A DNA stretch of 64,000 nucleotides from DASXUX01 sp036504595 (GCA_036504595.1 DASXUX010000030.1:186001-250000); one strand, 5' to 3'. Positions 15,054 to 23,497 are shown, numbered from the stretch's first letter. Numbers and translations: made by a program. Notes: a model not told the origin generated them from the letters alone.

Positions 15054-17321
15054 ATGCGGAATTTTCTTGTGCTGCTGGGCGCCGTTGCGCTGAGCGCGGT
15101 TTGCTGGGCTGAGAATTTGGTCATTGCGAATGCGGACTTTGAAAGCGGGAAGGGTGAGAGTGCGGAGAACTGGAAGTGGTGGTCTCGCAATGGGGGCGGG
15201 TCGGCGAAGTGGACGAGCGACGACAAGCATGGCGGCGAGCACGGGGTGTGCATCAAGCACGACGACGAAAAGGACTGGGCGTATGTCAATTCCACGCACT
15301 TTTCCGTGAAGGCGGGGCAGGCGTATACCGTGTCGGCGTGGATCAGGCCGAAGACGGGGCGCGTGGAACTGGCTGTGGTGGCTCTGAGCAAAGGAAAGAC
15401 GATCAACTGGACGCTGGCGGGCGCAGAGGTTCGGAATCAAGACAAGTGGCTAAAGGTGGACGCTCGCGCGGAGATTGAGGAGCCTTGCGACGAGATTTAT
15501 CTGCGGTTTGTCGGGATGGGACCGGCTCTGGCGTGGGTGGACGATGTGGCGATCGCGGTGGCGGCGCCGCTGCCGCCGCCGCAGCCGAAACCGAAAGTGG
15601 AAGGCTACGCGTTCGGGAAAGAGCGCGTGCGGGAGAAGCTGGATCGCGGGGTGGTCGCGATGCCGGTTGGCGGTGGGAAGGTTCACGTCGGCTGGAGGTT
15701 GCTCGACACAGACGCGGCGGAGACGGGATTCAATGTGTATCGGCGGGTAGCCAGTGCAGACGGCACGGGCAGCCAACAGCTAACAGAGGCTGCCCGTGGC
15801 ACATCTGGGACGAGGCTCAATTCGGAGCCGATAAAGGAGACGACGGACTTTATGGATGCGAAGGCGCCGGCGGGGGCGTGCGAGTACTTTGTGCGGGCGG
15901 TCGTGAACGGAGCGGAAGGGGAGGCGAGCGCGGCGGCGAAGGTTGCCGAGACGGAGAAGGCTCAGGATTTCGTTCGCATTCCACTGCAGGGGAACTATCG
16001 GGCTCAGAAAGTGGGGATTGCGGACCTGGATGGCGACGGGAAGCTTGATTACGTCATCAAGCAGCCGTTTGAGAACATCGATCCGTACGAGAAATATTGG
16101 AGCAAGAGTCCCGACACGTACAAGCTCGAAGCGTACAACAACGACGGGAAATTTATGTGGCGGTACGACCTGGGCTGGGCGGTCGAGCGCGGGATCTGGT
16201 ACTCGCCGTACGTGGTTTTCGATCTGGATGGCGACGGGAAGGCGGAGGTCATCTGCAAGGATGGCGAGGGCGATCCGCGCGACGCGGAAGGAAAAGTGCA
16301 GAGCGGGCCGGAGTATCTGACGATTCTGGATGGCCAGACGGGCAAAGTGCGGGCTCGAACGGATTGGGTGCCGCGCGCGTTGTTCGAAAAGTTTGGCTAC
16401 AACTATGCGTCACGCAATCAACTGGGCATCGCGTATCTGGACGGCAAGACGCCGTGCTTGATTGTCGAACGCGGCACGTACAACTTGATCATTCTCGTCG
16501 CGTACGAATTTCACGACGGCAAGCTGCGCGAATTGTGGCGTTGGAGCAACGAGAACCTGAAGAAGAACTATTGGGGCCAGGGCGCTCACTGGATGCACGC
16601 GGCCGACGTGGACGGCGACGGGCGCGACGAGGTGATTATCGGTTCGGCGTGCATCGACGACAACGGCGCGGAGCTTTGGACGACAGGGCTGGGGCATCCG
16701 GATCACACGTATGTGGGGCACCTCGACCCGAGCCGGCCGGGGCTGCAAATGTACTACGGCATGGAGACGCACCACGACCGCAACGGAATGGGCATGGTGG
16801 ACGCGGCGAATGGAAAGATTCTGTGGGGCTTCAAGGAGCCGACGGTGCACATTCACAGTTCGGGGCTGGTGTCCGATCTGGATTCATCGAGCCCGGGCGC
16901 GGAGTGCTACAGCGGCGAGCGCGACGAGAAAGAGAAGCGCTGGATTTGGAAATCAAACGGCGAACTTCACGACGGAAATTGCGCGAAGTACATGGGCGGG
17001 CTGGCTCCGCGAGCGGCCTATTGGGACGCCGATCCGCAGCGCGAACTCATCCTCGGAAAGAAGATCGTGAAGTACAAAGGCGCGGAGCTCGGGCAAATCG
17101 AAGGCGAGATCATCGGCGTGGCCGATGTGCTCGGCGACTGGCGCGAAGAGATCATCACGACGATGCCGGGCGAGCTGCGGATTTACGTCAGCCCGATTCC
17201 CGCAACGGACCGGCACGTGTGTCTGATGCGCGACCCGATTTACCGGATCGATGTGGCTCATGGAGCGATGGGGTATCTGCAGGTTCCGACGTTGAGCTAC
17301 GATATGGCGACGGAGCGGTGA
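15054..17321 (+). CDS. Rhamnogalacturonan lyase, PL11-like, with N-terminal carbohydrate-binding domain
   Basis: About 755 residues with a signal peptide ('LLGAVALSAVCWA'). Residues about 20-165 look like a CBM4/9-type beta-sandwich ('NADFESGKGESAENWKWWS'). From about 185 the PL11 pattern follows: 'REKLDRGVVAMPVGGGKVHV', 'GWRLL', 'FNVYRR', then the beta-propeller with repeated Ca-binding loops 'DLDGDGKLDYV', 'DLDGDGKAEVI', 'DVDGDGRDEVI'. The family cleaves the rhamnogalacturonan I backbone of pectin by beta-elimination. ATG at 15054 has GAGGGAGGG upstream. A 41-bp palindrome is translated at about residues 237-250, in the Fn3-like region where family members have a short loop. Confidence 0.88.
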   Translation: MRNFLVLLGAVALSAVCWAENLVIANADFESGKGESAENWKWWSRNGGGSAKWTSDDKHGGEHGVCIKHDDEKDWAYVNSTHFSVKAGQAYTVSAWIRPKTGRVELAVVALSKGKTINWTLAGAEVRNQDKWLKVDARAEIEEPCDEIYLRFVGMGPALAWVDDVAIAVAAPLPPPQPKPKVEGYAFGKERVREKLDRGVVAMPVGGGKVHVGWRLLDTDAAETGFNVYRRVASADGTGSQQLTEAARGTSGTRLNSEPIKETTDFMDAKAPAGACEYFVRAVVNGAEGEASAAAKVAETEKAQDFVRIPLQGNYRAQKVGIADLDGDGKLDYVIKQPFENIDPYEKYWSKSPDTYKLEAYNNDGKFMWRYDLGWAVERGIWYSPYVVFDLDGDGKAEVICKDGEGDPRDAEGKVQSGPEYLTILDGQTGKVRARTDWVPRALFEKFGYNYASRNQLGIAYLDGKTPCLIVERGTYNLIILVAYEFHDGKLRELWRWSNENLKKNYWGQGAHWMHAADVDGDGRDEVIIGSACIDDNGAELWTTGLGHPDHTYVGHLDPSRPGLQMYYGMETHHDRNGMGMVDAANGKILWGFKEPTVHIHSSGLVSDLDSSSPGAECYSGERDEKEKRWIWKSNGELHDGNCAKYMGGLAPRAAYWDADPQRELILGKKIVKYKGAELGQIEGEIIGVADVLGDWREEIITTMPGELRIYVSPIPATDRHVCLMRDPIYRIDVAHGAMGYLQVPTLSYDMATER
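15763..15803. repeat. Palindrome CACGGGCAGCC...GGCTGCCCGTG inside the PL11 gene
   Basis: The arms CACGGGCAGCC and GGCTGCCCGTG enclose a loop AACAGCTAACAGA. Nearly the same sequence, differing at two loop positions, is intergenic at 18476-18516. Here it is translated in frame as 'GTGSQQLTEAARGT'. Confidence 0.85.
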
Positions 17322-17342
17322 GTGGTACTTGGTGAGTGGTGG
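17322..17342. repeat. Right member of an inverted repeat flanking the PL11 gene
   Basis: GGTACTTGGTGAGTGGT (17324-17340) is the exact 17-bp reverse complement of 14992-15008. The two copies lie directly before and after the PL11 gene, 2.3 kb apart. Confidence 0.85.
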
Positions 17343-17400
17343 AGTGGTACGGGCGAAGAATTCAGAATTTGTAAGCGTTCAGGCCGGTGCAACAGAACAG

Positions 17401-17493
17401 CTTTCAACACAGAGGCACAGAGTTCACAGAGTCTCTTTTTGGTTCTGTTCTTTCTCCGCGACCTCTGTGTTCTCTGTGACTCTGTGTTGAAGG
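17401..17493. repeat. Inverted repeat of CACAGAG words
   Basis: Left arm 17401-17434 contains CACAGAG three times; right arm 17461-17493 contains CTCTGTG three times and is nearly its complement, with a 26-nt loop. It lies in the spacer between the PL11 gene and the small membrane protein gene and could form a long RNA hairpin. Confidence 0.85.
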
Positions 17494-17596
17494 TAGTTAA
17501 GGAGCGCTCGGCAGAAGACCGGACATCGAAGCAACAGAGGACTGAGCGGCTGCCAGAATTCAAAGCGCAAAATGATAGATTGTGACGGGGGCAGGG

Positions 17597-18280
17597 ATGG
17601 CCAAGCGCGCGTGGTTTCAGGTGCATCTGAGCACGGCGCTGGTGCTGATGGTGGTGGCGGGGGTGTTGGTGGGGAGGTTTGTGCCGCGCAAGCGGGAGTG
17701 GCCGGTATCCGAGTGGATTGGCAGAGACGGTTTGTCAGTACGAGTTGAGGCAATGGACGGGAACGTTGACGCGTGCGCTAACTTCTTCATTGAACTGCGC
17801 AACGACACGAACGAAGCTGCGCATGTAGGAGTGGACTCACGCTTGCGAATTGTGCCGTTGCATCGCCCCGAGAGTAAGTGGCTGGACGGGATGTTGCTGG
17901 AGCAAGAGTCGGGTCAACTGGGACCGCAGTTCCCATTCATACAGTCCGAGCCAGTCATACCGCTAGTGACGGTGCAGCCCGCTACGACAACGACCGTTGG
18001 CTTGAACGTGCCTTTCAAACCAGGGGCGGTTCCGTCATTGTTTCGAGGCGCAGACAGCGACGTCGAACCGGGCCGTTACCTGGCGCAGTCGCAAGTAGTC
18101 TGGCGCAATCAAACAATACTCAGCGCGCCGGTGGAGATTGAGATTGTACGGCCGTGGACGAGAAAGCGAGTTGCGCTGACGATCGCGGAGGCGCTGGGGA
18201 TTTTGATCTTGGCAGGTCTTATTAGCGAGGTTCTCGCGCGGCGGTGGCCGAGGAAAAAAAGTTCAAAATCTGAGCAATAA
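17597..18280 (+). CDS. Bitopic membrane protein, planctomycete-like N-terminus
   Basis: A 227-residue protein with an N-terminal helix ('WFQVHLSTALVLMVVAGVLVG'-like, residues 5-25) and a C-terminal helix ('ALTIAEALGILILAGLIS', about 197-214), with a roughly 160-residue extracytoplasmic beta-type domain between. The 'WF..HLSTA..LM..AG' start is, as I recall, common in small planctomycete membrane proteins of unknown role. ATG at 17597 is chosen because it starts this motif; the frame is open slightly upstream. No function is proposed. Confidence 0.7.
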   Translation: MAKRAWFQVHLSTALVLMVVAGVLVGRFVPRKREWPVSEWIGRDGLSVRVEAMDGNVDACANFFIELRNDTNEAAHVGVDSRLRIVPLHRPESKWLDGMLLEQESGQLGPQFPFIQSEPVIPLVTVQPATTTTVGLNVPFKPGAVPSLFRGADSDVEPGRYLAQSQVVWRNQTILSAPVEIEIVRPWTRKRVALTIAEALGILILAGLISEVLARRWPRKKSSKSEQ

Positions 18281-18345
18281 ATGCGGGCTATCTACGTCTT
18301 ATTTTAGGAACACTTTAGGATGACTAGCTGAGCGCGTTTGCACAT

Positions 18346-18607
18346 GTGCAGTTTTGGACAGAAACGAATGGGGAACTGGTGAAGACGGACAATTTAGCAA
18401 AATGTCCTACGACGCACGGTGCAGCTTTGGACAGAACGAGCGGTGAGGTGGGCTGGACGATTAGATAGCTGAAAGCACGGGCAGCCAACGGCGAACAGAG
18501 GCTGCCCGTGGCACACACCAGCACGTGTGCACTTTTTTACAGGTAATCGGCAGGGCGAAGGCGCTCCGGTGCTGACGTGCACCTATGCAAGGTGCAATTT
18601 TTTACAG
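18346..18607 (+). repeat. Four direct copies of a 16-bp motif before clpB
   Basis: GTGCAGTTTTGGACAG (18346), GTGCAGCTTTGGACAG (18419), GTGCACTTTTTTACAG (18527) and GTGCAATTTTTTACAG (18592) share the consensus GTGCANYTTTKKACAG. Each is preceded by an inverted GCA half-site, for example TGCACATGTGCA in the first. Spacing is 73, 108 and 65 bp. This looks like an array of protein-binding sites, possibly for clpB control; the binding protein is unknown. Confidence 0.7.
18476..18516. repeat. Palindrome CACGGGCAGCC...GGCTGCCCGTG, intergenic copy
   Basis: An intergenic twin of the element translated within the PL11 gene at 15763-15803. The arms are the same 11 bp and the loop is AACGGCGAACAGA. It interrupts the motif array between copies 2 and 3. 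Confidence 0.85.
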
Positions 18608-18792
18608 ACGATTGGCGCGGCCGCGGATGGCCGGGATATGGGACATTGGTCGTTTTGACGTGGTGGAATGGGTTCGTTACTACTGGGTCGAAGTAAGAAA
18701 GTGTTGATTCGTAGGGACTTACGTTATCGAACGCTGGTACGCGGGTTGTGTATAGCTATCGCAGCGCCGAAAACGCGCGGGGGAGAACCACT

Positions 18793-21393
18793 ATGGCGAT
18801 GGACCGGTATACGATTAAGGCTCAAGAGGCGCTGCAGGCGGCTCAGCAGATGGCCAGCGCGTCGGGGCACCCGGAACTGACGAACGCGCATTTGCTCGCG
18901 GCGCTGCTGGATCAGGAAGGTGGGCTGGTCACGCCGGTTTTGCAGAAGACGGGCGTCGATACGGCGCAGCTTAAGATCCAAGTTATCGAAATGCTCGACA
19001 AGTTGCCCAAGCAGCGCGGCGGCGATCTGCACATGTCAGCGGATACGCGGCGCGTGCTTCAAGCGGCCGAAGACGAAGCCAAGCGGTTAAAGGACGAGTA
19101 CATTTCGACGGAGCACTTTCTGCTGGCGCTGTCGAATGCTCGCGACGATGTCGGCCGGATTCTGAAAGACGTTGGCGCCAAGCACGGCGAACTGTTGAAG
19201 GCAATCCAGGCCATCCGCGGGTCGGCGCGCGTGACCACGCAAAATCCCGAAGCCAGTTTGCAGGCGCTGGAGAAGTTTACCAAGGATCTGACGACTCTGG
19301 CGCGGCAAGGGAAGCTCGATCCGGTGATCGGCCGCGACAACGAGATTCGCCGCGTGATCCAGGTGCTGTCGCGGCGGACCAAGAACAACCCGGTGCTTAT
19401 CGGCGAGCCGGGCGTGGGCAAGACGGCGATCGTCGAAGGGCTGGCGCAGCGAATCATCGCCGGCGACGTTCCCGAAAGCCTGAAGGACAAGCGCGTGCTG
19501 GTTCTGGACCTGGGCGGGCTGATTGCCGGCACGAAATTCCGCGGCGAGTTCGAAGAGCGGCTGAAAGGCGTGCTGCGCGAAATCACGGAAGCTCAAGGCG
19601 GGATCATTCTCTTTATTGATGAGCTGCATACGATCATTGGCGCGGGCGCGGCGGAAGGAGCGGCCGACGCGGCGAACATGCTGAAGCCGGCATTGGCGCG
19701 CGGCGAACTGCGCTGCGTGGGCGCGACGACTCTGGATGAGTACCGCAAGCACGTCGAGAAAGACGCGGCACTGGAGCGGCGCTTCCAGCCGGTGTACGTC
19801 GAAGAACCGAGCGTGGAAGACACGATTGCGATTCTGCGCGGACTGAAAGAACGCTACGAACTGCATCACGGCGTGCACATCACCGATTCGTCGCTGGTCG
19901 CGGCGGCAACGCTTTCGCATCGCTACATCGCCGACCGTTTCTTGCCGGACAAGGCGATCGATTTGATCGACGAAGCGGCCGCGGGGCTGCGGATGGAAAT
20001 CGACAGCCAGCCGGTGGAACTGGATATTCTCAACCGCCGCATCATGCAGCTCGAAATCGAGCAGACGGCGTTGAAGAAGGAGAAAGACAAGCCCAGCCAG
20101 GAGCGATTGGCAAAGCTGAGCGCGGAACTGTCTTCGTTGCGCGAAGAGGCGGCGGCGCTGCGCACGCGATGGGAGAACGAGAAGAAGATCATTGCGAAGC
20201 TGCATGACGTTCAGCAGCAGATCGACGATCTGAAGGTGGAAGAGACGCAGGCCAAGCGCAAGGGGAACCTGGAGCGCGCGGCGGAGATTCGTTACGGAGA
20301 AATTCCGAAGCTCGAAAAAGAGCAGACGCACGCTCAGGACGAACTGAAGAAGCTGCAGGCCAAGGGCGCGCTCCTTAATGAGGAAGTCACCGAGGAAGAC
20401 ATCGCGAAGGTGATCTCGCGCTGGACGGGCATTCCGGTTTCGAAGCTGCTGGAAGGCGAGCGCGAGAAGCTGCTGCACATGGAAGACAACATGCGCCGGC
20501 GCGTCGTCGGGCAGGACGAGGCTGTGGAACTGGTCTCCAACGCGGTGCGCAGAAGCCGCGCGGGTCTGGCCGATCCGAACCGGCCGATCGGGAGTTTCCT
20601 GTTCCTCGGGCCGACGGGCGTGGGCAAAACGGAACTGGCGAAGGCGCTGGCGGAGTTCCTCTTTGACAGCGAGCAGGCGCTCGTGCGCATCGACTTGAGT
20701 GAGTACATGGAAAAGCATGCGGTCTCGCGGCTGATCGGCGCTCCGCCGGGATACGTGGGCTTCGAGGAAGGCGGGCAGTTGACCGAAGCGGTGCGGCGGC
20801 GGCCGTACAGCGTGATCTTGTGCGACGAAGTCGAGAAGGCCGCGCCGGAAGTGCTGAACGTTTTCCTACAGCTTCTGGACGATGGCCGCTTGACGGATGG
20901 CCACGGCCGCACGGTCGATTTCCGCAACGCGATTCTGGTTTTCACGAGCAACCTTGGCGCGCAGTACCTCGCCGAAATGGACACGCTGGGTGAAAAGAAA
21001 GCGACGGCCGCAGTGCTGGAGGCGGTGCGCGAGCACTTTAAGCCGGAGTTCTTGAACCGGCTCTCGGGACAGGTTGTGTTCCGACGCTTGAGCAAGGCGG
21101 ACCTGATGAAGATCGTTGACATCCAGATGGAGAAGTTTGTGCGCATGCTGGAAGCCCGCAACCTGCACCTGAAGATGACGCGTGGAGCGAAGGAGTACCT
21201 GGTGAAGGCCGGCTTCGATCCAGTGTTTGGAGCTCGGCCGCTGAAACGGGCGATCGAGAAACATCTGGGCGACCCACTGGCCAAAGAGCTGCTGGGCGGC
21301 AGTTTCACGGAAGGAACGACGATCGAAGTGGATGCGGCCTCGAATGGCGAGGGACTGATTTTCAGCGCGGCTCGCGTGGCAGCGGGAGCTTGA
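18793..21393 (+). CDS. clpB: ATP-dependent disaggregase ClpB
   Basis: An 866-residue Hsp100 protein that rescues aggregated proteins together with DnaK. Domains: Clp_N repeats (about 1-145), first AAA+ with Walker A 'GEPGVGKTAIVEG' (about 205-215) and 'ILFIDELHTIIGAG', a ClpB-type middle coiled coil (about 405-525), and a second AAA+ with 'GPTGVGKTELAKAL' (about 605-617). The D2-small domain ends 'DPVFGARPLKRAIEKHLGDP'. The middle domain separates ClpB from ClpA/ClpC. ATG at 18793 has GGGAGAA eight bases upstream and matches the family start. Transcribed alone. Confidence 0.97.
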   Translation: MAMDRYTIKAQEALQAAQQMASASGHPELTNAHLLAALLDQEGGLVTPVLQKTGVDTAQLKIQVIEMLDKLPKQRGGDLHMSADTRRVLQAAEDEAKRLKDEYISTEHFLLALSNARDDVGRILKDVGAKHGELLKAIQAIRGSARVTTQNPEASLQALEKFTKDLTTLARQGKLDPVIGRDNEIRRVIQVLSRRTKNNPVLIGEPGVGKTAIVEGLAQRIIAGDVPESLKDKRVLVLDLGGLIAGTKFRGEFEERLKGVLREITEAQGGIILFIDELHTIIGAGAAEGAADAANMLKPALARGELRCVGATTLDEYRKHVEKDAALERRFQPVYVEEPSVEDTIAILRGLKERYELHHGVHITDSSLVAAATLSHRYIADRFLPDKAIDLIDEAAAGLRMEIDSQPVELDILNRRIMQLEIEQTALKKEKDKPSQERLAKLSAELSSLREEAAALRTRWENEKKIIAKLHDVQQQIDDLKVEETQAKRKGNLERAAEIRYGEIPKLEKEQTHAQDELKKLQAKGALLNEEVTEEDIAKVISRWTGIPVSKLLEGEREKLLHMEDNMRRRVVGQDEAVELVSNAVRRSRAGLADPNRPIGSFLFLGPTGVGKTELAKALAEFLFDSEQALVRIDLSEYMEKHAVSRLIGAPPGYVGFEEGGQLTEAVRRRPYSVILCDEVEKAAPEVLNVFLQLLDDGRLTDGHGRTVDFRNAILVFTSNLGAQYLAEMDTLGEKKATAAVLEAVREHFKPEFLNRLSGQVVFRRLSKADLMKIVDIQMEKFVRMLEARNLHLKMTRGAKEYLVKAGFDPVFGARPLKRAIEKHLGDPLAKELLGGSFTEGTTIEVDAASNGEGLIFSAARVAAGA

Positions 21394-21468
21394 ACGAATT
21401 CAGACGTCAGAGCGCAGTGATTATGGCGCTGTGCGCCACCCGGAGACGATGAAAAGATGTGTGGCACG

Positions 21469-21593
21469 TGTGGCACGGGCAGGCCATCGGCGCGGCTTCT
21501 TGCGCCGATGGATTGCCCGTGCAGGTACGCGCCGAATTCACGGGCAATCCGCTGGAGCAAAAAGACGCTCCAGCGGCCTGCCCGTGCCACACA
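21469..21593. repeat. Composite palindrome family B, copy 2
   Basis: 125 bp with outer arms TGTGGCACGGGCAGGCC and GGCCTGCCCGTGCCACA, inner arms GATTGCCCGTG/CACGGGCAATC, and two small hairpins (GGCGCGG...CGCCGATGG and TGGAGCAAAAAGACGCTCCA). It lies between the convergent clpB and rsmD genes. Confidence 0.85.
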
Positions 21594-21616
21594 TCATTTC
21601 GGCGCAGGATTCAGAA

Positions 21617-22195
21617 TTACGAACGCTGATAAAACGCGAACGCGTGCGGACCGTCGGTCCAGTGGCGAGCGAGAACCAGACCGGCGGGCGCGGGCGGTTC
21701 GGCTTTTTTCTCGAAACGCAGCACCAGGCGCGCGGGGGCGAGGGCCAGCAGTTTTCCGGCCAGAGCCATTTCGGCTTCGGCAGCGGCGCGCGTGTCGGAG
21801 CCGGCGCTGAACGCAAAGGGAGGATCGTAGAGAATCAGATCGAAGGGCGGAGGCGACGCGGCGGCGGCGAGCTGGTTGAGCACGCCCGTCACCAGCCCGC
21901 AGCGCACGTCGGCGAATTCAGCCAGCCGCGTTTTCTGGAGGTTCTGGTTAAGCAGCTTGATGGCGTCGGCGCGTCGTTCGACGAACAGACAATAGGCGGC
22001 GCCGCGCGAAAGAGCTTCGATGCCTTGCGTGCCGGTGCCCGCGTACAAATCCGCCACGCGCGTGCCGGCGAGCAGTCCGGCGGCATCGAGCATCGAGAAC
22101 AGGCTCTTTTTAATGCGGTCGAGGATCGGCCGAGTGTCCATGTCCGGCACGGTTAGAAGAGGAACGCCGCGAGCACTTCCGCCAATGACGCGCAT
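21617..22195 (-). CDS. rsmD: 16S rRNA (guanine-N2)-methyltransferase RsmD
   Basis: A 192-residue SAM-dependent methyltransferase that modifies G966 of 16S rRNA. Seen: N-terminal 'MRVIGGSARGVPL', 'TRPILDRIKKSLFSML', SAM-binding 'VADLYAGTGTQGIEALSRGA' (residues about 45-65) and catalytic 'LILYDPPF' (about 125-132). The last residue of the motif is Phe rather than the more usual Tyr. ATG at 22195 has GGAG five bases before it; the frame upstream only translates a palindromic repeat. Length fits the family. Confidence 0.93.
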   Translation of the reverse strand: MRVIGGSARGVPLLTVPDMDTRPILDRIKKSLFSMLDAAGLLAGTRVADLYAGTGTQGIEALSRGAAYCLFVERRADAIKLLNQNLQKTRLAEFADVRCGLVTGVLNQLAAAASPPPFDLILYDPPFAFSAGSDTRAAAEAEMALAGKLLALAPARLVLRFEKKAEPPAPAGLVLARHWTDGPHAFAFYQRS

Positions 22196-22215
22196 GGGAA
22201 CTCCGAACAGGGATG

Positions 22216-22358
22216 TGTGGCACGGGCACATCCGGCTGCGGCACCGCCGCCCGATGGAGCGTCTTTTTGCTCCAGCGGATTGCCCGTGATTCCGGGACGC
22301 TGCCGCACGGGCAATCTGCGCCGCAAACGGACGCGGCGCAGCCTGCCCGTGCCACACA
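22216..22358. repeat. Composite palindrome family B, copy 3
   Basis: About 143 bp with outer arms TGTGGCACGGGCA and GCCTGCCCGTGCCACACA. Its left part (CATCCGGCTGCGGCACCGCC) differs from copies 1 and 2 and recurs inverted at 55438-55480. It fills the spacer between ridA and rsmD. Confidence 0.82.
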
Positions 22359-22360
22359 CG

Positions 22361-22741
22361 CTACAGTACCGCGATGCATTCGATCTCGACACGCGCGCCG
22401 GCGGGAAGCTTGGACACTTGCACGGTCGAACGCGCCGGACGATGACTGCCGAAGAAAGTTGCGTAGGTGCGATTCATGCCGTCGAAGTCGGCCAGGTCTG
22501 TCAAGAACACGGTCGTCTTCACCACCGCGGCGGGAGTGCAGCCGGCCGCGACGAGAACGGAGCGCAAATTGTCCAGCGCCTGCTGCGTGGCTGCCTCAAT
22601 GCTGCTGCCGACGATAGTGCCGAACGAATCGGTCGGAATCTGTCCCGAAACGAAGACCATGTTGTTGCAGACCACGGCCGGGCTGTACGGGCCCAGCGGG
22701 CCCTGCACCGTCGCGGGAACTATCGGTCGAATGATCGCCAT
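22361..22741 (-). CDS. RidA-family enamine/imine deaminase
   Basis: A 126-residue YjgF/YER057c/UK114 protein. Family signatures are 'PLGPYSPAVV', 'VFVSGQIPTD' and the C-terminal 'ARSTVQVSKLPAGARVEIEC', which holds the conserved Arg and Glu. RidA hydrolyses reactive 2-aminoacrylate and related imines. ATG at 22741 has GGAGG eight bases upstream and fits the family start. It lies 45 bp after the HEAT-repeat lipoprotein on the same strand. Confidence 0.93.
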   Translation of the reverse strand: MAIIRPIVPATVQGPLGPYSPAVVCNNMVFVSGQIPTDSFGTIVGSSIEAATQQALDNLRSVLVAAGCTPAAVVKTTVFLTDLADFDGMNRTYATFFGSHRPARSTVQVSKLPAGARVEIECIAVL

Positions 22742-22786
22742 AGCCTGCCTCCGTTGGAATCGTATTGGGCTCCGCAAAGCGAAGCG

Positions 22787-23449
22787 CTACTGCCCGGGCG
22801 TGATGATCTTCGGTTCGGACGGGCGTTTGTCCTCGTATACGCTCGGCGGCTGCACGGCGGACACGCGCTGCTGCTCCTGCCACCACTTGCGCCAATCGTC
22901 AACCGCACGGGAGCGAGCCACTTCGCCGCCATCGGGCATGTAGCCGAAATCACGGTGTGTCCGCGCTTCGAGCGAGCGGAAGGCCTCCTGCCGGATGCCA
23001 CGTTCGGAATCAGCCAGCGCTTCAATCAGATCGCCGACGGCCTCCTTGCCGCCGAATTGCCGGGTGAGCCGCAGGGCTGGCGCGCGCACTTCCATCCGCG
23101 GGTTTTTCAGCAGCAGCCGGACTTTGTTGTAGACGATCTTGTCCACGCCCTGTTGCCCGCCCCACACGCGAAGCTGCTCTTCGGCCGAGACGATATGCGA
23201 GAGTTCCTGGTGCTGCATCTGATCAACCAGCTTGCTCACGGCGATTTCCGGATCGGTGTCTTCCTTGATCGTCTCGAGTTTCTCCGCCTTGCGCTTGCTC
23301 GCATCCGCCGCGCCCTGGCCAAAGGCGGCGTACGAGTCATCGGACTGAGGCTTGTTCATCGCCTTCTTCGCCGCCGTGGTCGTGCAGCCGCCAATCACAA
23401 AAGGCAGCAGCGCGCAGAGCGCAAGAGAACAGGTCCGCAACGCGATCAT
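22787..23449 (-). CDS. HEAT-repeat lipoprotein
   Basis: A 220-residue protein with a lipoprotein signal peptide ('ALLPFVIGGC', Cys at 22). A helical region 'EIAVSKLVDQM' and then 'NPRMEVRAPALRLTRQFG', 'EAVGDLIEALADSERGIR' form HEAT-type repeats (about 100-165). The tail is polar and Pro-containing. It is probably anchored to a membrane face and binds another protein. It lies 48 bp downstream of a larger HEAT-repeat membrane protein on the same strand, so the two likely work together. No enzyme motif is seen. Confidence 0.78.
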   Translation of the reverse strand: MIALRTCSLALCALLPFVIGGCTTTAAKKAMNKPQSDDSYAAFGQGAADASKRKAEKLETIKEDTDPEIAVSKLVDQMQHQELSHIVSAEEQLRVWGGQQGVDKIVYNKVRLLLKNPRMEVRAPALRLTRQFGGKEAVGDLIEALADSERGIRQEAFRSLEARTHRDFGYMPDGGEVARSRAVDDWRKWWQEQQRVSAVQPPSVYEDKRPSEPKIITPGQ

Positions 23450-23460
23450 ACAGCCTCCTT

Positions 23461-23497
23461 CAGACTCACGACTCCAGACTGCAGACTCAAGACTCTC
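23461..23497. repeat. GACTC-word repeat, left member of an inverted pair
   Basis: Contains GACTCACGACTCCAGACT followed by further CAGACTC/AAGACTC words. The inverted counterpart is at 25349-25382. The two flank the HEAT-repeat membrane protein gene. Confidence 0.8.

Larger units (their letters stand above)
18281..18792. other. Long spacer upstream of clpB with a four-copy motif
   Basis: This 512-bp stretch has no supported gene. It holds four copies of GTGCANYTTTKKACAG (see 18346-18607) and one CACGGGCAGCC palindrome (18476-18516). The clpB promoter is presumably in the right half. I do not see a CIRCE-type operator. Confidence 0.65.

Noticed and set aside
17401..17493. CACAGAG inverted repeat as a riboswitch
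   Set aside because: A simple long hairpin of repeated words without conserved aptamer-like bulges or a following T-run.
18346..18607. Motif array as CIRCE or a heat-shock sigma promoter
   Set aside because: The consensus GTGCANYTTTKKACAG does not match TTAGCACTC/GAGTGCTAA or a sigma-32 type -35/-10 pair.
19087..20718. Long open frame (543 codons) antisense to clpB
   Set aside because: It mirrors the codon pattern of clpB in a high-GC gene, has no motif and no ribosome-binding site, and clpB itself is certain.
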